From Haematobia irritans (lineage: Eukaryota > Arthropoda > Insecta > Diptera > Muscidae), in NCBI RefSeq assembly GCF_050003625.1, contig NC_134397.1, positions 98,688,162 to 98,752,161 of the forward strand: DNA of 64,000 nucleotides, given 5' to 3'. How positions within the stretch are numbered: position 1 is the first letter of the stretch; each line of letters starts with the position of its first letter. Made by a program: the position numbers and the translations under genes. Positions 58,290 through 64,000 of the stretch are shown one piece after another. The notes under the pieces were generated by a model. The model was not told the origin of the DNA and made no database searches. It was given only the letters and a program-made list of their open reading frames with translations.

Positions 58290-60355
58290 CAATTTGAGGA
58301 ATTATATGGTCCGCTCACATTTCTCATTGATACAGGAGCGGATGTTTCCCTTTGCAAGGAAAAATCTTGCACAGATATGAAGAAAATGCTAACGACTATT
58401 GTAATCTGTCGGGCATTTCAAGAGAAATAGTTAGGTCTTTAGGTTCAACTAGAATAAAAATCAATGTAAATGGCACTATATTAGAGCATGATATACAGCT
58501 CATATCAAATGACATCCCGATAAGTACGGATGGGATTTTAGGAAGAGATTTTTTATTAAAGTATAGATGTAATATAGATTACGACAAGTATGTCCTAACA
58601 TTTGAGCTGGACAACGAATATATTACAATTCCCATACATGATAGTTCCGCCAAGATAAATCGAGTATTTGTACCAAGAAGAAGCGAGGTAATCATACCGT
58701 TTCATATTGTTTTGAAAGAGAACGCGGTTATTTTAAATAAAGAGATACGACAAGGCGTGTTTTTGGCAAATTCAATAGTTCCATGCAATGGAAACAAACA
58801 CATTAAAATATTAAATGTTTCGGATCAGGATATATCAATAGAAAATTTAAAAATAGATACAGTACCACTTAGCAATTATGACGTTCTGTATACTCAACAG
58901 AATTCTGATAATGCTGAGAATCAACATTTTCAAAATTTGTTGCAGAAAATCAATCTGGATGGTTTGAGTGATACTCAAAGGGCAGAAATTATGTCCATTT
59001 TGAGGAAATATCAATCAATATTTCATCTTGAAGGTACAGAACTTACGTCAAACAATTTTTATAAGCAAACAATACATATGAATGACAAAACGCCAGTATA
59101 CATCAAAAATTATAGATTGCCACAGACGCATATACAGGAAATAAACTCTCAAGTACAAAATCTTTTAGAAACTGGAATAATAGAACCATCTGTTAGCCCT
59201 TACAATGCACCATTGTTATTAGTTCCAAAAAAAGGCCAAACAGACTTGAAGAAATGGAGATTAGTAGTTGATTTTAGGAAGTTGAACGATAAAATAGTGA
59301 ATGACAAGTTCCCTTTAACCCGTTTAGACGACATTTTGGATAGACTTGGTAGAGCTAAATATTTTTCAACTCTGGACATGACAAGCTCGTTCCATCAGAT
59401 AGAACTTGATCAAAAGTCTAGACCATTGACAGCATTCTCAACACCTAATGGTCATTACCAGTATACTAGACTACCGTTTGGTCTCAAAATATCATCCAAT
59501 AGTTTTCAACGGATGCTTTCAATAACTTTATCTGGATTGGAATCTGAAGATTTTCTTTACGTAGATGATATAATTGTTTTTGGATGTAGTTTTAAACATC
59601 ACAATACAAATCTCGTAAAGGTGCTCGATAGGCTTTCGAAGTACAATTTAAAGCTTAATCCAGATAAATGTTGTTTTTTGAAACCAGAAGTAGTTTATTT
59701 AGGTCATTTGATAACTGCAAATGGAATTAGACCAGACCCTTCCAAGTTTGAAGCTATCACTAAGTACCCTTTGCCTAAAAATGCAGACGAAGTGCGAAGA
59801 TTCGTAGCATTTTGCAACTACTATCGACGTTTTATTAAAGATTTTGAAAATATAACAGCGTGTTTGAATGCCTTTGTGAAGAAAAATACCAAATTCGAAT
59901 GGACACAACAATGTCAGGAAGCTTTCGAAACACTTAAGACTAAGTTGATAACTCCACCGATTTTGCAATATCCAGATTTCGACAAACCGTTCATATTAAC
60001 AACGGATGCATCTGATTGTGCGTTAGGTGCTATATTGTCTCAAGGCGAAATAGGTGAGGATAAGCCAATTTCTTACGCAAGCCGTACTCTTAATAAATAT
60101 GAGAAAAACAAACCCGTCATAGAAAAGGAACTATTAGGAATCCATTGGGGTATCCAATTTTTCCATCCATATTTGTATGGTAGGAAATTTATTGTGGTTA
60201 CAGACCATCGACCTTTAGTTTCTTTGTTTACTCACAAGAACCCCAGTTCTAAATTGACTCGAATTAGACTTGAACTATCAGATTATGATTTTGAAATTGT
60301 TTATAAAAAAGGAACAAATAATACAAATGCAGATGCATTATCGCGTAAAAGATAG
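58290..60355 (+). pseudogene. G2 protease, RT and RNase H
   Basis: The protease active site FLIDTGADVSLCKE is at about 58318-58359 in a frame that ends soon after. The rest (IDGILGRDFLLKY onward) is in another frame, open from 58352 to 60355. So one indel in the A-run near 58360 separates them. RT motifs are WRLVVDFRKLNDKIV, TLDMTSSFHQIEL, LPFGLKISSNSFQRM and FLYVDDIIVFG. RNase H shows TTDASDCALGAILSQ, ISYASRTLNKYE and TDHRPLVSLF, and ends NTNADALSRKR. RT and RNase H catalytic residues look intact. Confidence 0.9.
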
Positions 60356-60366
60356 ACTCCGATTCA

Positions 60367-61868
60367 TTGAGATCGATGATACCTCAAGAAATAGATGAGA
60401 AAGTTAAAAAATCGCTGGTGATAACTCGAGGGATGAAAAGAAAAATGTGCACAGATAAAGAGGATAGGAAGGAAGAGATGTCTTCCCATAATGAGTCTGA
60501 TCAACTCAAAGTTTGGGAATGCACATCTATTAAAGATATTAAACTCGCGAGAAAATTGAAATTTATTATAGATAAGTCGACTAAGAAATTGAATATTGAT
60601 TATGATCATTCTGTGAACGAATCGCGCGTAAGATGTAGTGATAATCCCTATTACTCAGGTAATCTTTGGGAGAAACTATCATCTGAGTTAAGCAGAATGA
60701 ATGTTAAAACTTTCGCACTAGAAAAAGGTGACGAAATATTTAAAATGATAACCCTAGGGAAATTTAAAGAAAAAATGAACAATTATTTGAAGAAGTATGA
60801 CGTCAATATTTTGTTGTATGAAAAACCTCGAGAAATAAAAAGTAATCCGGAACAATTAGAACTGATTAAAATATATCACGATACACCATGCGGAGGTCAT
60901 TTTGGAGTCAGAAAAACAATTTTAAAATTAAAACAAAAATATGTATGGAAGAATATGTCTAAAATGGTGAAAAAAATATGTGTCAACTTGTGATTTATGC
61001 CAAAGAAACAAGCAAATAAAACACACAAAAGAACCGTTAATGAAAACGGACACACCAACAGACAGTTTCAATGTAGTTGTCATTGACACAGTAGGCCCCT
61101 TACGCCCCTCAAACAATTATCGCTACATATTGACAATGCAATGTGAATTAACCAAGTATGTCATAGCCGTTCCTATGAAGACTAAAGAAGCCAAGTCGAT
61201 AGCAAAATGTTTGAATGAAAACCTAATTTTGCAATATGGGATATTCAAAACTTTGAAATCCGATAGAGGCACTGAATTCGTGAAAGATTTGATGAATGAA
61301 ATGTGCAATCTATTACGGATTGAACAAAGATTTTCTACACCATATCACCACGAAACCTTGGGAACAGTCGAAAGAAACCATAGAGTTCTAAATGAATACT
61401 TTTTGTCTTTTGTAAATGACGATATTTGGAATGAGTGGATACTATATTATGCATTCGCATATAACACAACGCCACATGTTGATACAGGGTATTCACCATT
61501 CGAACTAATTTTTGGTAAATTACCGAAAATACCAGGGGAAAACATAATGAACGCTGAAAAAGTTTATGACTTAGATAACTACGCAAACGAGCTGAAATTA
61601 AGACTAAAAATCTCTATTGAAAATGCCACGAAACTAGTAGAACAAGTAAAACTTAAGAGAAGCCAGAACTCTTTGATAAATACAAATAGGATAGACCTTA
61701 TAATAGGTGATTTAGTTTTAGTAAAAAAGGAAAATAGAAAAAAAAAATCAGCCACCTTACCATGGTCCCTATAGAATATCAAATATAGATAATTTAAATG
61801 TAACACTACAAATAGATTATAAAGAAAAAACTGTACACAAAAATTTATTTAAAAAATACCAAATTTAA
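60367..61868 (+). pseudogene. G2 integrase
   Basis: The N-terminal part (60367-60993) ends at a stop inside the zinc-binding domain (HDTPCGGHFGVRKT). The next frame (from 60980) supplies the rest (STCDLCQRNKQ) and the catalytic core: Asp in VVVIDTVGPL, Asp in LKSDRGTEFV and Glu in GTVERNHRVL. A further frame change near 61740-61765 separates the C-terminal GPYRI-type motif. Both breaks are at A-runs. All catalytic residues are present. Confidence 0.88.
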
Positions 61869-62107
61869 TCATTGTATTTCTAATATGTACGTATTCTAAA
61901 ACAAACAAAAATATATATATGTTTATATATATCAACTAGCTAACCACTTATATCTAGTATCACATATCAAAGAAAACTCTGTACAGCAAAACACAAATTT
62001 GTAAACAAACCACTACAATATAACACAATAAATATCACATTACAAAAATGTACCCAATTTGTTCTATGAAATAACCAAATTGTGTACATTTCTCTTAAGG
62101 GCGAGGG
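61869..62107 (+). promoter_or_regulatory. G2 3' untranslated part and polypurine tract
   Basis: AT-rich non-coding sequence leads to the purine tract AAGGGCGAGGG (62097-62107), interrupted by one C, directly before the 3' LTR. It would prime plus-strand DNA synthesis. Confidence 0.75.
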
Positions 62108-62879
62108 TGTAGTGTGACCAAACACACTCTCCACTTCTTCCCCCTTATTCTTCACTTACACATGCATTCCCATTAGCATACAGTACTTTATTTTTGATCC
62201 ACTTGCATTCTCGGTGCATTCATATTTTGTTTTTGTTGACGCAGGTCAGTCACACACTTGTTAGTGACTGAGTTGAATGCACTCAGTGGAGTTCCAATTA
62301 GATGTTGGTGGCATGTGACACTTTTCATTGGTTTAGAGTTTCCAGTTGGGATTGCATACATTGTTTTGTAAATAGACCAACTGCATGAACTCAGAATTGA
62401 GTCAAATGACCACCAATAGGAATTAAGAAAGGCCTGCATCTCAAAGAAAGTAAAAGTATTGGTAAAATGTAGATCAATTTTTCATAGAAATATATGCATG
62501 TATAAGTGAGCTCCATAGTTCTATACTCCATTTATTGAAATAGTATTAGTACATTTTTCACTCAATAGTCAATAATTCTAAGTTCCAAATTTTGTATAAA
62601 TTCATTGCATTTTCGAAAATAAAATCAGAAAGATATTACACAGAGCCTAAACAACTGGCTTTTATTTTTCTCTTCGTTGAAGTGGCACTGTAGAGTGCCT
62701 GCAACAAAAATTAGCTGGTCTAGTGGTGCTCTTAAGCGCCGGCCAAAATTCGGGCAGGTAGGGATTTAGGAATCTCTGCATAAATCCTTTTTTTGTTTTT
62801 GTGTGAACACTTGCCTACTTCCGGCAAGCATCCATTTTGTTCTTGGTGACCGTTTGCCTACCTCACGGCAAACATTACA
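62108..62879 (+). repeat. G2 3' LTR
   Basis: 772 bp, nearly identical to 56665-57435. It is followed by the GTAG duplication and the resumption of P2. Confidence 0.92.
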
Positions 62880-62883
62880 GTAG

Positions 62884-63166
62884 GCTCAAAATTGTACAGC
62901 AAGATTTCTGTCGCAGGTGGAAGTCTGATTATCTTAAAGAGCTTCACAAAAGAAATAAATGGCAGAGGCCATTAGAAAATTTGAAAATAGGTGACATGGT
63001 CGTACTGCGCCAAGAACCGGGATCCCCTAATGAGTGGCGCCTCGGTAGAATTACTAAAGTATACGCGGGGTCAGATGGCCAGGTTAGAGTTGTCGACTTG
63101 AAGACACCGTCTGGATCGATAACTCGACCGGTGCATAAATTAGTTTTACTACCTCGAACTGAATAA
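62884..63166 (+). pseudogene. P2 integrase C-terminal part
   Basis: The P2 integrase frame resumes after G2 and ends with the C-terminal domain typical of BEL integrases (MVVLRQEPGSPNEWRLGRI, VRVVDLKTPSGSITRPVHKL) and a TAA at 63164-63166. This is the natural end of pol. Confidence 0.88.
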
Positions 63167-63241
63167 GTTTTCGCCATTGTCTGCCTCTTCTCCACACTGT
63201 CCCACATCAGCATTTCTTCGGACCAAATTTAATGAAAGTGA

Positions 63242-63258
63242 TTTCTGTCTCTCTACAG
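63242..63258 (+). promoter_or_regulatory. Possible 3' splice site before the P2 extra ORF
   Basis: The sequence ttctgtctctctacag is a polypyrimidine tract followed by CAG, ending three bases before an ATG (63261). It matches the insect 3' splice-site consensus and could allow the extra ORF to be expressed from a spliced RNA, as env is in errantiviruses. No donor is assigned. Confidence 0.4.
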
Positions 63259-63260
63259 TT

Positions 63261-64000
63261 ATGGCTCAATATCAAGAAGAGTACCGCTGCCTCATGTGTA
63301 ATACAAGACACTCGCTAAAGCTGTGTCGACGCTTCTTATCACTGTCCCCATCGGAGAAAACCCGCTATGTCCACCAGAACCGTGTGTGTGAGAATTGCTT
63401 AGCCTACTCACATGAAATTAATAAGTGCAAGTGCGGGCCTTGTCGCATTTGTTGGTTCGGTCACCACACATTGCTTCACCCTATTGATGTGCTAAAATCT
63501 CAATGGATCGATATGACAGCACTGGTGTTGATGCGGCGCTCGAAAGCGGAAGAGGAGTCTAAAGTGGTTCGCATCTTAATGGACCCTAATGCCCCAAAGA
63601 GTTATTTGTGCCAAGTAATCCATATTTGACGTTCGACTTCGAGGAAGAACCGAAACTTCCATTTGAATTCATTCTGACGGATAGTCACAGCGAAGTAAGA
63701 ACTTTAACAACGACTTTAGAGGCGAGGTTTGTCCCGTCGCCTTACACTCCTCTTCGCCCAGTTCGACCAGCGCCAGTATGGAAGATGTACGGTTTTGAGG
63801 ATGTGGCTGACTGCTCATTCTACTTGCCCGCAAATTGTGCTGTAGTTTTGGGGCAGGATGTTGCCCAGCGAGTGTTTCTAGGCCTGCCTGAGAAGGAGAA
63901 GGATACACTATACATCCAGAATACTATTTTTGGATGGTTTTTTTTGGAAGTGGACCAAGAGGCTTGGGAGTCTACGACGAAGCATGATTCTCTTTATGTC
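63261..64000 (+). pseudogene. P2 post-pol ORF: nucleocapsid/protease-like protein
   Basis: The ORF starts 95 bp after the pol stop. Residues 7-80 have a Cys/His pattern (YRCLMCNTRHSLKLC, VCENCLAYSHEINKC, CRICWFGHHTLLHP) that parallels the P2 Gag nucleocapsid (ending KHHTLLHR there and GHHTLLHP here). A protease-like stretch follows (RILMDPNAPKS, then in another frame VVLGQDVAQRV and IQNTIFGWFF). It parallels the P2 protease (ALIDPCADES, DILIGGNLY, KTVFGWIV). A small indel near 63603 shifts the frame. A stop at 63627-63629 ends the first part, while the second frame stays open to the window end. The position is that of env in other elements, but there is no signal peptide or membrane segment. 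Function unknown. Confidence 0.7.

Larger units (their letters stand above)
56665..62879 (+). mobile_element. Ty3/gypsy retrotransposon G2, complete with LTRs
   Basis: A 6,215-bp element with 771- and 772-bp LTRs (TGTAGTGTGACC to AACATTACA) and a 4-bp target duplication GTAG (56661-56664 and 62880-62883). Order is LTR, primer site, gag, protease-RT-RNase H, integrase, polypurine tract, LTR. No env. The LTRs differ at about eight positions by eye. It is inserted in the P2 integrase gene. Confidence 0.93.
42170..64000 (+). mobile_element. BEL/Pao retrotransposon P2, host of P3 and G2
   Basis: P2 reads gag-protease (43418-45291), RT-RNase H-integrase (53655-56664), integrase end (62884-63166) and an extra ORF (63261 onward). 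P3 is inserted at 45292-53649 and G2 at 56665-62879. Across both insertion points the reading frame rejoins once one copy of the target duplication is removed. The 5' leader from about 42170 shares a motif bias with the coding part. The 3' LTR is beyond the window. Confidence 0.85.

Noticed and set aside
60367..60600. Separate small gene in G2 before the integrase
   Set aside because: It is in frame with the integrase N-terminal extension and shows no independent features.

Overview
This window looks like repeat-rich, probably heterochromatic, DNA of a cyclorrhaphan fly. A muscid (Stomoxys/Musca type) is my best guess, because the dispersed repeats (the CCTCCACCATGG-type element at 22.2-24.2 kb, the tRNA-derived SINE, the DD41D mariner) are ones I associate with that group. 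I find no host gene that I can support. Almost everything recognisable is a transposable element, most of it broken and much of it nested.

Layout. 0-4.7 kb: a jockey-type LINE fragment joined to a decayed Ty3/gypsy element (G1, minus strand) whose LTR carries a LINE insertion (L1). 4.8-11.4 kb: a second LINE type (LINE-B, plus) split by a tRNA-derived SINE, then a full-length minus-strand LINE (L2). 11.4-12.8 kb: dispersed repeats. 12.8-20.5 kb: LINE L3 (plus) with the near-complete LINE L4 nested in its ORF2. 20.5-26.2 kb: a hAT fragment, then a gag-only BEL/Pao element (P1) with a 5-bp target duplication and a 2-kb repeat element inside its 5' LTR. 26.3-29.4 kb: a Helitron fragment holding a DD41D mariner deletion derivative. 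29.4-31.7 kb: old repeats, a 24-bp perfect hairpin and a Harbinger-like MITE. 31.7-38.3 kb: LINEs L5 and L6. 38.3-42.2 kb: flank duplicated from 11.4-12.8 kb, then unassigned sequence. 42.2-64.0 kb: a BEL/Pao element (P2) that continues past the window, interrupted by an env-bearing BEL element (P3, minus, 8.36 kb) and a gypsy element (G2, plus, 6.2 kb). Both insertions have clear target-site duplications.

L1-L6 are one LINE family: endonuclease, RT, RNase H and a C-terminal Cys/His motif in ORF2, with a tail of AACCT repeats. The SINE ends in the same 3' sequence, hairpin and tail, so the LINE probably mobilises it. A 4,983-bp block (7774-12756) recurs in direct orientation at 34675-39657, offset by 26,901 bp.

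The observations I consider most novel are these. P2 has an extra ORF after pol that resembles a second copy of its own nucleocapsid and protease region, preceded by a possible splice acceptor. P2 sense RNA is enriched in a TGYCTC motif. The SINE and LINE share a 3' hairpin and telomere-like tail.
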